Assembly: GCA_026419785.1 (NCBI GenBank)
Contig: JAODTK010005762.1
Span: 292,501 to 356,500, forward strand
DNA length: 64,000 nucleotides
Source: Sclerodactyla briareus
Taxonomy: Eukaryota > Echinodermata > Holothuroidea > Dendrochirotida > Sclerodactylidae
Reading direction: 5' to 3'
Shown here: piece by piece, positions 12,301 through 22,470 of the stretch
Position numbering within the stretch: the stretch's first letter is position 1
Layout: each line of letters starts with the position of its first letter
Notes under the pieces: model-generated
Database searches by the model: none
The model's input: the letters and a program-made list of their open reading frames with translations, nothing else
Told to the model about the DNA's origin: nothing
Position numbers and translations under genes: made by a program

Positions 12301-13700
12301 TTCATGGCAACACCACTTGTAATTATAAACTGACCAATATCATTGGATAGGTCTAACTCGATCCTAATATGTAGGAACCTGCATTTTATTGTTGCTGCTT
12401 CCTCGGCTCCAATTTGTGGACAAACGATTCGAAGAACATGTACCGTGTCTCCTTTCCACACTTACAGCTGGGACTATTGCAGTGCACGCCCCGCTGTGCA
12501 TTGAATGAAACGTTTATGATTTGAAGCCATAGTTATACCCCCTGGGCAGGAAATCTCGACCAAACTTGTAGATATTCCGCTACTGGTAATTCTGATCTGC
12601 ACAAATAACTCGTCGGCTGATGGGTGCGCTAGATCGGCAGCAGTCCGACGCATAGACCGACGACCTGGTAAAGTTTCTCCTTAGTGTGCTTCTGATTATA
12701 GGGAGTCTGTAAGTGCTGAGCTCATCCATGGCGACCCGCCAGCGAAGTTGCCTCGATAATCACTTCCGGCGTCACCACACTGGCGAGCGATCATAAAATA
12801 ATGAAGCCCACATCAACGCTGGGGGGACACTCTTCCTCGTAGGAAAAAATACCACAAAAACAAAAACCTTCATACCCACGGTATGTTACGTGAAGAGATT
12901 GGGCTTATGCCTGCAGAAAGAAAGTGGCGGCCGTCTGGGGGTTACGGACCTTTATCCCAAGAGAAAGCACTGAAGAATCGGGCATTATACAGGTATCGCC
13001 CTTGGAAGTAAACGTGGTTAGTACGTCCCCTTTGAAAGAATGGCAAAAAATGTCAAAAGCAATGGAAACGTAGGTCAGGAAGCCTCTCTCAGCACGAAGG
13101 GAGGGGTGGAATCTCAGGACAGAATCCGGACGAGCCAAATCAGGGATAATGCATGCTTGCTTCTAGCTGTAAATACACCGGGAGTGTTGGTTGAGTGCGG
13201 TTGTCAGTGGCAAGTTTTCTTTTCGCCGGATTAGGAGCTGGCCAGGAATTATTACTTAGGGAATAAAATAATATGGTATGTACAGGTGACGGACCGACTA
13301 CCTACAGAGAATTGGGCTTGGACCGGCAGATAGAGATTTCATTCATTCAAACATTCCCATTCCCCGCAATATGGCTACTGTGTCATCATGTATATAGTTG
13401 TTCTTTATATGGCGCCGGGTGGGGATTCACCATTGCACTTCGTTAGTCATTCGGGCATTTGTTGAAATGAAATGGGATGGCGAATACCGTCAGTGTCTAT
13501 ACCACACTCATAAGGTGGCGGGGTCCCTAGATTTTGACAAGTCATTCAGGCCAAGCATTCGTTGCATTGCCTCCCTCCCTATTGATGTTGCAGAATGTAA
13601 TCGTACTACGGCCACATAATTTTTAGCTAATTCCATCTATGCTTCATATATTACTTGAGAACTACTGCCCTATTATGAGATCATGTAGCTTTTATTACAT
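9391..13700. other. No recognised gene; homopolymer tracts
   Basis: About 4.3 kb in which I recognise no gene. A poly-C tract lies at about 11,919-11,938 and a poly-T run at about 12,140-12,151. The largest frame (9704-10,033, minus, 109 codons) is Arg-rich and matches nothing known. Confidence 0.4.
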
Positions 13701-13708
13701 TCATAGGA

Positions 13709-14155
13709 ATGTTAACATTGATTGTCCACGAGTATTCCCTGACTAATGAGTTCCGAGTTTGTCGTTTACAATGCTTTTCACCCAACGTCGTTTCACAATC
13801 TCCAGTAAACGAACGTCCCATATGTGTAACTAAGTCTTTCTCGCTGAATATGGACATAGGCATAAGCACGTCTCTTTTACGTCTAGCCTATGGGAAGTGC
13901 GAGGGAGGCAGCATGCAGGGAAGAGGATACTGCGTGAATTTGTATAAGGGGAGGGGGATCAGCGTTAATGTTATGCGAGAATGCGGGTATGCATACCTGT
14001 TGTTCAATATCCCATACAGCAATCCAGTTAAGATTGTGAGTGAAGTGGGCTATCACTCTGGAGAGTCAAGAGATATTTTGATGCCACATACAGCCAAGAG
14101 GATCATTTCTGACAAACAAAAGAAGGATAGACGATTGACTTTGAGTGGCTTGTAA
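13709..14155 (+). CDS. Unrecognised 148-codon open frame
   Basis: This is the longest open frame in the window that is not in a simple repeat. It starts at ATG 13,709 and ends at TAA 14,153-14,155. I do not recognise the protein. It has no obvious signal peptide, membrane segment or cysteine pattern. Its C-terminal end is Lys/Arg-rich. No splice sites or promoter elements are evident nearby. In ~64 kb of eukaryotic DNA one frame of this size can occur by chance, so confidence that it is a gene is low. Confidence 0.12.
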   Translation: MLTLIVHEYSLTNEFRVCRLQCFSPNVVSQSPVNERPICVTKSFSLNMDIGISTSLLRLAYGKCEGGSMQGRGYCVNLYKGRGISVNVMRECGYAYLLFNIPYSNPVKIVSEVGYHSGESRDILMPHTAKRIISDKQKKDRRLTLSGL

Positions 14156-14315
14156 AATGACATGGTGGGGTCATCTGTAGGGATTAAGGAACATTGTTTT
14201 AACAAATACTTCTATGATTCTAGCATAAATGTTATATGACGGAAATTTGAGAAATATAGACAGGGGGAGACGGTGGTAAGTCGAAATCGGAAAGTGTTGA
14301 ATTGATGAAAAGGTC

Positions 14316-14412
14316 ATGGCTCCAGCGGGATTCGAACCGCGGACAACCTTCTCTTACTATACGTGCAAAGCGCGCTCCGAATCAAGCTATATGCCGACTG
14401 GTGGTCGCGAAC
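14316..14412 (-). repeat. tRNA-like element (SINE head or tRNA pseudogene)
   Basis: On the minus strand there is an intact B-box, GGTTCGAATCC, and an A-box-like TAGCTTGATTCGG about 45 nt upstream of it. A 4-bp T-stem forms only in a shifted register that leaves an 8-nt loop, and no 7-bp acceptor stem is visible. This supports a tRNA-derived pseudogene or SINE rather than a functional tRNA. A (TA)n tract lies ~35 bp upstream on the transcribed strand. Confidence 0.5.
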
Positions 14413-14445
14413 CCGTGAAATATGGTACCCTTTCAGCGTGGATCT

Positions 14446-14478
14446 GTATATATAGCTATATATATATATATATAGTAG

Positions 14479-14509
<31 letters not shown>

Positions 14510-14510
14510 C
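14446..14510. repeat. (TA)n microsatellite
   Basis: About 65 bp of nearly pure TA repeats with a GTAGA interruption near the centre. Confidence 0.95.
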
Positions 14511-16260
14511 TGCGGGTTGTGAAAGTCACACCTGCAGTCTGATTTTTACAGGAACTCCTCCCCCACCCACTAAATTGACATGCCTTGCCTGACAGTACAG
14601 ATTGACAGGCACAACATCCATCAAGCCTACTTTATTTGCGTCACTCCCATTCTGAATCGAATCGCTTAGATCATCATTATGATATACATTTACATTCGAA
14701 CTTACCACATCGTTGGTTGGCGCGAAAACAAAGGAAAGCAAGGATATAGCGATGATGTCAAAGCATGACAGACACGATGATGCCAAGTCATATGATACAA
14801 TAATGCGAGGTAACAGTGTACTTTATTATTCATCAAAGAAGGGTTTGTTCGTCGATGGACATCATCACCATGTGAAACACTGCCCAAAGAGGGCAAGTTG
14901 TATATGGTATGCGTTGTTGAACACACAAAGGCTCTTCGAAGCGGGACGTGGCAGAATGCTACAATGAACTAACAATACCATCTGTCGAGTACTTTAGTGT
15001 CAAGCTGTCAATACGCTTCAAATCGTGTTGTATTGTACCGGGATCATTATATTAGGAGCGATTCGTGCAGATTTTATGCAATTCAATTCATCATTTGATG
15101 AACTATTGTTGTGCAGTTGTGGCGGCCCTAGAAACAAAATTTTCCCGGGTTTTTTCCAACCAAACTATCCAAATACCCGCCAAATAGCTGTCTAACAAAG
15201 CAAAATTGGCTTTCGGGATTGACGGAGTCACGAACTGTTGAACGTAGGGCGTATGATCGGGCATTCGGGTGGGGTTAACACCTCGGGTTCCTGCCATGGG
15301 GTTCGTGGGTTTCGAGAAGCGGGACAGTAAAATGTTCTCCAGTTTCCGATTGTGTGATGAATGAAAGTCTCACAGTAGCGCTTTTTGTATTAATTCTGTA
15401 ATATGTCGTTTTCATTATTTCGGAATACTAATATAGCCGATTGATCATCTCTCGCCATCCCGCCAAGTGCGTCAGTATAAAGCGTCACTCATATGCAAAA
15501 AAACTCACAGACATTGCACTTCTGTGGCTATGTATCTCGGCCAATCAGGTCACTGTTGCCACACATGTGGCCAGGTAAATCAAGTGACTGGAGCTGTTGA
15601 AGCGCTGGGGCAATGGCTGTGAGACAACGCAACTGGACACCGACGTACCTGCTCCTGACTTCGAGGCCGGCCCTAATTGAGTATTTAGACATTTCACCCC
15701 AAATCCTTCCAAATCCACAATTCTACAACAAGAGTGCGATTAAGCTTTGAGGCTGATTGACTGCTCTAGCCAGCTTTTGCAAAAAAAAAGGTAATTTGTA
15801 GGCCAAACCCAAAGTGGTTATCCAGGCAGACAGCTAGTTGCAGTCAGAGACACAAGCTTTCCGACAGCTTACGGGGAGCTGAGATGCACCCAATCCGATG
15901 AAGCCTGGTCCAGGCTAGGCCTACAACTTCCAGCTTCAATGCATTTAGACCTGGCCTATCTGGGCCCGCTACTACCACTACTGCTGAATAATATTCTTAA
16001 CTGAGTAGGTCTGCGTAGGTCTAGCATTAGGTCTGTACGCTGCATTTATATGTTATTCAGACGACGTTAATGTGTCGTTACCATAGACGGGGTATAGTGA
16101 ACAGGACGGAAGAGATATGACCGGTATTTGCAGCCATGAACTCGCGTTGAGCCGGAAACGGAGCCTACGTAAACGTACAACAATTGCTATGGACAGGGTG
16201 TCTACAGGGGTCTTTTTTATCGTCATTGTTAAAGAATATCGTAGCAGGTAGAGGGTAAAA
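14511..16260. other. No recognised feature
   Basis: I see no gene or clear mobile element. The frames at 14,526-14,967 overlap on opposite strands and look like chance. Confidence 0.4.
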
Positions 16261-16268
16261 TCTGCGCG

Positions 16269-17271
16269 CAGGGCGGCGCCACGGGGGGGTGGGGGCAGGG
16301 AGGGGCGCCCCCCCTATGGGTTTGGGGGCCGAAAAAAAAGAACCATCGACAGAATGTGATGTTTTAATGCACACGCTTTCGTCGGGGGGTGAAGTGTCAA
16401 AAACGTTATCCAACTTAGGTTATTTTCTAATCGTTCTCATCGAGACTCAAATCGAGACTCAAACTGTTGCTGTAATATAGCGTCGGCAAGGTTAGCGTAG
16501 TTTACCAGATGGGGGTCAACCCTCCAATAATCATGCCGTCGCAAATTTTCGGGGTCGGCCAAAACAAAAGGAAGAAAGAAAGAGGAAGGGAAAGAAGAGG
16601 AAAAGAGGAGCGGAGGAAGAGAAGAGGGAGTGGAGAGGAGGAAAGAAGGAAGAGGGGAAGGGAAAGGAAAAGGGAAGGGGGAGGGGAACACCCCATCACC
16701 TTGACCCCGCCCCCAAATCAGTCACCATTGCCCGAGCCGTCGGCAAAAAAACATTAATCTCTACACCCCCCCCCCCTCTCCAATAACCAACCCTTCGCTA
16801 TGCCCCCTGATGTTTACTGTTTTTGGAACACGGTGGTCATTATGAGCCACCGTTTGTTAACTATTGGGTTAAAAGGACTCAATGTTAACTTGCAAACTTC
16901 GCAGCGCTTTCCGGCCCTCAGTGTGCACCTGGCATGCGTGATCACTCCGACCAATGCCGATCACGCCTAGATGTCTTCGATTTGCATTAGTAACAGAGTT
17001 TTTGCAAAAAAGGTAAGCCTACCTACCTGTACAGAACGTAGTACAGTTTCATTCGGGTTATTTTTGTCAGTGCTAGCGAATGAAATTGACCTGCTGGAAA
17101 AATTGTTCATGCATTTTATTTTTTTCCAGAGAAATTATGGATTTTTGTACAAAATTCGTTGAAGTAGAACACGTACAAAGTGTATTTCATAATGTGGCAC
17201 CATTTTGCATCTAAGCAGTATTAATGACTCTAAAAAATCTGCCCCCTACGTAAACCCTGGCGCCGCCCCGG
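16269..17271. mobile_element. hAT-like non-autonomous DNA transposon
   Basis: The left end reads CAGGGCGGCGCCA and the right end, reverse complemented, reads CCGGGGCGGCGCCAGGG. The flanking octamers are TCTGCGCG (16,261-16,268) and TATGCGCG (17,272-17,279), a 7/8 match. An 8-bp target duplication and a CAGGG start are typical of hAT superfamily elements. The element is 1,003 bp and contains a ~130-bp polypurine tract but no transposase-like frame, so it would depend on an enzyme encoded elsewhere. The family is inferred, not confirmed by a search. Confidence 0.6.
16561..16690 (+). repeat. Polypurine tract inside the hAT-like element
   Basis: About 130 bp consisting almost entirely of A and G on the plus strand, mostly GGAAGA/GAGGAA units. 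Such mirror-like purine tracts can adopt triplex (H-DNA) structures. The Lys/Arg/Glu-rich and Pro/Ser/Leu-rich frames across it are artefacts of composition. Confidence 0.85.
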
Positions 17272-17279
17272 TATGCGCG

Positions 17280-18774
17280 ACTATCACGAACCTACGGGAT
17301 TGAATGGTTGATATAGCACTAGTAATGGTAAAACTATATAAGTAAAAATGTTAGGAGGAAACAAAAACCAGTTGCCACGGAATGGACACTCCGGTCTTGA
17401 CTCATAAAGTTGTAATATACAAGCTCGCTGTGTTATGAAAACACGGGTACAACAACAGTTGTGAGTTAAGTATGCTAAGTCTGTGGACTCCCGGTAACAG
17501 TACCCATTACCCTGTATAGGCTCAGTTCGTGGACTTACCAGTTCAAATCAGCGATTTGATACTACATGCACACTACTGCCACTTTCCACATCCACGTTGC
17601 TCTGCCTAGAATTTGTCTAAGCATGATGATCCGAAAAGTGTTTATTTCGATGCATGTAATTATTAGCCTAGTGCTGGAATGTATTTTCGTTGTTGTTTGT
17701 CTTTTAGTTCGAAATTCTGTTCGACAGTTCATAACAAATTTCATGTATGTTTTTGTTATGATGCATATGGACAGTACAGTAACGGGCCTAGACTTACTAT
17801 ATATGCGTAATCAAAAAAAAAATAGTTATCAATTGCTGTTAGCAGTTAGTAGCAATGCAAAATGAAATGAACATTGCGTAATCATTTGGTGATTACCGGG
17901 ACTGGGAACTGGCATAGTGTTAGTATCTTATTGAAAATCAGAATTAACATTCCGGTTGCCTCTCTTTTGGGCCGGAAACTTCCGCTATGTTTTGTCGTGT
18001 TCTCGGGTTGTGGGTAAGAAATTCTAGCACACCACAGTCTGCGACTTCGCCGTGCACCGTAATTTATAGCCTAGTCTCGGCTCAAAATAAGTGACTCTGA
18101 TTTGCCTCGTTCATACAGGAGTGGGAGTCTCCATGATTAATCCGGGAATTGGCGTCTGGTTTTATTCATATCCGTCGATGACAATCGCGGATAACTTTTT
18201 TTGTTGAATCCGGATAAGTTTCCCAAATCCTTTCCATCCGGAAACCGATTGTTAACTATCGCGACAATGGAGCTCTAACCCAAGCATATTTTTACCTCGT
18301 TCTTCGGTATGGTAACCAATAAAACATCTCTTGACTGGAATCTCCGACGAGCTTCATAAACTTTGAGTAGTTCAGACAGTGCTGCTGTCTTGTGACCACA
18401 ATATCGAGTCGTAGTATACCTAAAAGTCCATTAAACAAAGCCTGTAGTATCCCTGAGAGATGCTTGAAGATACGATTAATGAGGTCTCAAGAAAAGTACA
18501 TGCTGGTTCTGTGTTCAACCTTCAACAAACTTTAGTAGTTCAAAATATAGCTAGCTACGTTCGTGGAACGACACCAATCGTGAAGTTAAACATCGTAATC
18601 AATCTCAACACATCTCACGTCTGCAAAATTCGAGAGGGATGTGTCTACCACTCCGTTAAAAATATGCCCAATTTCCTTTTTTGCTGGGGAACCCAATAAT
18701 ATCTGAAGTAACACAGATACCGATAACGTGAACATAGGCCCTTAAACTCATATAAGGGATTACATATAAGGGAT
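17280..18774. other. No recognised gene
   Basis: A hydrophobic 99-codon frame occurs at 17,566-17,865 (plus) with one membrane-like stretch. I do not recognise it and treat it as probable chance. A 15-bp direct duplication containing ATAAGGGATTAC lies at 18,750-18,777, just outside the foldback element. Confidence 0.4.
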
Positions 18775-18783
18775 TACCCTAGC

Positions 18784-19712
18784 GGGGACCGCCCGATGTT
18801 CATAAGGCCTTTTATTCATAAGACCTTTTGTTCATAAGGCCCGTTATTCATAACTTGCAAATTTTCGGAAAAAGGGTCCGTTATTCATAATGGCCAAAAA
18901 GGTCCGATATTCATAATAAAAAAGGGGTCTTTGTTCATAGGTCCGATATTCATAATGACCAAGAAGGCCCGTTTTTCATAATATCAAAAGGGTCTGTTAT
19001 TCATAACAGAGCACAAAGGTCTGAAGTCATATAGTAAAAAAGTCGATATTCATAATGGCGAAAGGGTCCGTAATTCATAAAAGTGGAAGGCCCGTTATTT
19101 CAAATAGTGAAAAGGGTCCGTTATTCATAATGGCCAAAAAGGTCCGATATTCATAATGGCGAAAGGGTCCGTTATTCATAATAGCAAAAGAGGTTCGTTA
19201 TTCATAATCGGCGAAAAGGTCCGTTATTCATAATGTGTTTCTTTTCAATAATATACTTGCCAAACAGATTGTTCTACCTATGCGAGGTCCGGCAAGTATG
19301 CAAACCCCTAAACGCAAACCTTTTTCTGTCATCCAGGTCACCTGCGATCCCTGGCAGTCCACGACCGGTGTTTGTTTTCCTATTATGAATAACGGACCCT
19401 TCTCCCTTTATGAATATCGGACCTTTTTTCCTATGAATAACGGACCTTTTTTCCCATTATGAATATCGGACCTTTTCTCTCATTATGAATAACGGACCCT
19501 TTTTCCTATTATGAATAACGGACCTTTTTTCCCATTATGAATATCGGACCTTTTTTCCCATTATGAATATCGGACCTTTTTTCCCATTATGAATATCGGA
19601 CCTTTTCTCTCATTATGAATAACGGCCTTATGAACAAAAGGCCTTATGAATAAAAGGCCCTATGACAAACGGTCCTTATGAATAAAAACCCTTATGAACA
19701 TCGGGCTGTCAT
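18784..19712. mobile_element. Foldback transposon with minisatellite arms, copy 1
   Basis: Two inverted arms surround a unique centre. The left arm (18,784-19,230) is an array of ~25-30-bp units built on TTATTCATAATGGCNAAAAG and GGTCCG. The right arm (19,378-19,712) is the same array reverse complemented. The centre (about 19,231-19,377) is unique and closely matches the centre of the second copy at 45,895-46,760. The tips read GACCGCCCGATGTTCATAAGG on the left and, reverse complemented, GACAGCCCGATGTTCATAAGG on the right. Flanks are TACCCTAGC (18,775-18,783) and CACACTAGC (19,713-19,721), a 7/9 match, consistent with a diverged 9-bp target duplication. No transposase frame is present. A 9-bp duplication with long inverted repeats would fit a Mutator-like (MULE) foldback, but that is inference. 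Confidence 0.8.
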
Positions 19713-19721
19713 CACACTAGC

Positions 19722-20591
19722 CACCACACTGAAATGATATATTTATTTGAAAAACACCAGGTTTAGATTTCTCTGCCAATACGAACATGAAAATCTTGCG
19801 CAATCCTCACGCCTACCTGAACAACATTTGACTGATAGGTTCAAATGCTAATTAGTACTTCAAGACAATTATTGACTGAGTTGAAATAATTCTGATTTAC
19901 TCGAGTCTGCAGCCGCACTGCTAATTTTGTGCAGTTTAGCTCATCATTCTGGAGAAAACATTGAACCTTTAGGGTGTTCGATGGAGTTGTTAGGTGCCTT
20001 TCTTGGGTACGCTATTCCGCCCCTGTCTTCTGGTTATAGCCTCCCTGACTGTGTGTCCTCCGAAGTCTTCACTGGCGACGTCTCTTCCTATATTATTTTA
20101 TAGACAGGTTGACTCGTCTACGGCCAAAGAACATTTCAGGCTGACTTGGTTTGTCTTTACAAGTGGTCGGCATGTTGTTCAACCGGTACCCTTGAAACCG
20201 AATCTCATGTCTCGGGGTTTGACCCCGACTCTCCTCGAATCCCCATGTAGTGATCATATGGTAGCCAAGGCTACCAAGAGTCAAAACTGTTCACTCATGT
20301 CGAAAAAGCTGGTCATAATAATGATGCGGTCCCAGTGCCTCTCCCCATATGCCTCTCGAATGTGTTAACAGTCACTGGCAGAGAAAGATGAAATTGTTCA
20401 TTCTGGAGTTGGTAGATTTGTAAATGGCAGACTGGTAGCATTAGGCAGTGGAATGTTCTCAACACAGAAGAGAACTCAGAGATGTCGCATGCCGTGGAAG
20501 TCTTCACTGCAATTTCCATCCAGGAGATCCTGGACAGCGATACTCAGTCTTTCAAAACATACATTTCCATGGTGAACGCTGCGGAGGGCCC
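19722..20591. other. No recognised gene
   Basis: A 124-codon plus-strand frame (19,994-20,368) is not recognisable. A small palindrome, GGTAGCCAAGGCTACC, is present near 20,260. Nothing else is recognised. Confidence 0.4.
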
Positions 20592-21693
20592 TTAAAGGGG
20601 AACTCCAGGCAAGAGACATGTTTCCTACTTTTCTGCATCTTTTCAAACCACTTCCATCCGTATTTTGAGCGCTCCGAAAGACTCTCCAAGATCAAAAACA
20701 CGAGTTCAAAACTTCCCGCCTTTGGCTAATGCGCCCTGACACAGCGCTACTGTGCACAGCGCCATCTTAGCGTGACTATTGAGAATCCTCCTTAATTGTG
20801 ACATGAGCGGCGACCCAGACTGCTATTTATAACCGAATAACACGATAACAATGTTATACCAGTCCAACTATGAACTGTTATTTGATCACGTCAGTCGAAG
20901 TTTTAGCATGGCCTCGTCGAAACAATCATACTTATAATCTGTACTACCCCTTCCCCTTTCTAAATTAGCATTTTCACCCCAATTTCCTATCGGAAATTTC
21001 GAACAAAATGACTGGATTTTGCCGACATAAATCAATTTGACCAAAACAAGCAGGCATCATGATTTAAAATGACCGAACAGATTATGCCCCTTCTACGACG
21101 ACTGTCAATGAGAAATTAGTACAGTGGAATCTCCACATACACTCAACTCAATGGGCATCTCTAATAGACTTTGTGTGTACAGTGTAACGTCGGATCGAGC
21201 GAGTTCGAAAAGATTGTTGGCGAGTGGGCAATTTATTGCATCTTGTGATATTTTCTGAACGGTTGTAGGCCATAACTCACTAGAAATGAGTTGGAGACTC
21301 CCCACCAGTGTAATTATGCATCCAATTTGTTCTCAATTAACAGTATTCTTTTTTGAAAGAATTATGATATGAACTGGCGTTCTGCTACTTCTGGGCGCTG
21401 AGCGGCTACTCACTCACGCATGTATACGTACATGCACACACTGAGGCTATGCTGTTGCTTGGTCGTTGTCTTCGTCACGATATTGGGGGATATTTGAAAG
21501 TTGTACAATAATTAATGGCGCTGTGGGATGTTACCGCGCTGGTTTTATGACTATGCAACCAAGAGCGAGACTTTGAATTCACTGTGACAATGGTAACGGA
21601 GGTCTTTCAAGTCCATCAAAACACCGTGAGGAATGTCTGAAAAATATCTAGAAATGCAAGGAAACATACCTCTTGCCTGGAGTTCCCCTTTAA
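20592..21693. mobile_element. Kolobok/T2-type non-autonomous element with TTAA target site
   Basis: The left end (from 20,592) reads TTAAAGGGGAACTCCAGGCA and continues AGAG..ATGTTTCCT. The right end (to 21,693), reverse complemented, reads the same, so the terminal inverted repeats are about 33 bp with one 2-bp difference. TTAA lies on both sides (20,592-20,595 and 21,690-21,693). The start TTAAAGGRR is the signature described for T2-type MITEs related to Kolobok transposons. The element proper is 20,596-21,689 (1,094 bp). Its interior has no transposase-like frame, so it is non-autonomous. Confidence 0.85.
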
Positions 21694-22055
21694 TGTCCCC
21701 AGAGAACCCTATTTAAATAGAACGGACTCTCGCCGAACATTGCCTGCTAGCCTGGATGATGAGAATGCTGGTAGATAACCACAACCATCCTCCGGCTAAT
21801 GCCTCTAGGGCGCTTTGGCAGTTGTAGTGAGATCACGGGAGACCCTATAGGTTCTGCCTAATGCATGAGAGACTATCAAGGAGAAAAACCTTATAACAGG
21901 AAGCCAAACGGTTTAGTGCTCCCTTAACTGCCACATATGACTTTGATTTCAACCGGAAAGTCAAAAGGCTTAGGTGATCCCTTTACTTACACAGAAAAAA
22001 CCTAGGAATATTCATTGATATATATGAGACTCAGCACCAAATTCAGCCTAATAAA
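21694..22055. other. No recognised feature
   Basis: Nothing is recognised in this stretch. Confidence 0.4.
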
Positions 22056-22470
22056 ACAAAGCATTGTGGATCGACATTCCACATTCTCAAAATGTGACCC
22101 CAGTTGACCCGTCACAGAGCGATAATCACTTTGGGAAACATGTCAAATATGGCCTGAATCATCCAGGTGGGGTGTACTTATTGTGTTCACCAGCTACAAT
22201 TGGGCGAAATATAGTTTCTTCCAATTTTGCTTTCATATTTCAACGAAATGACCTCCAGTCCAGGGTCCGTGTGGGCTTACTTCCATAAGGAAGCTACATA
22301 GATGATATCCATTTTCGGGGCGGGGGTGGAGAAGCAGCTTGGCCACTCGAAAAGAAAGAAAGAAAATTTGACTAAATGCCATTGGACCTCAAGACCTTGA
22401 TCACCCTACATATATGCCAATGTGTCACTTACTAGTCACCGATGCTACTGACCAGCTTAAAGAAAAGTCA
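22056..22470 (+). repeat. Diverged copy of the ~280-bp TGACC-type repeat
   Basis: This shares the landmarks TGACCCCAGTTGACCC, ATCCAGGTGGGGT and TTCACCAGCTACAATTGGGC with the blocks at 4,250-5,335 and 63,600-64,000. The 74-codon frame over it at 22,064-22,288 is therefore not a gene. Confidence 0.55.

Noticed and set aside
14316-14412. Functional tRNA gene on the minus strand
   Set aside because: The B-box is intact, but the T-loop is one base too long and no acceptor stem forms.
16502-16757. Basic or Ser/Pro-rich ORFs on both strands
   Set aside because: They are products of a polypurine tract; the composition alone keeps the frames open.
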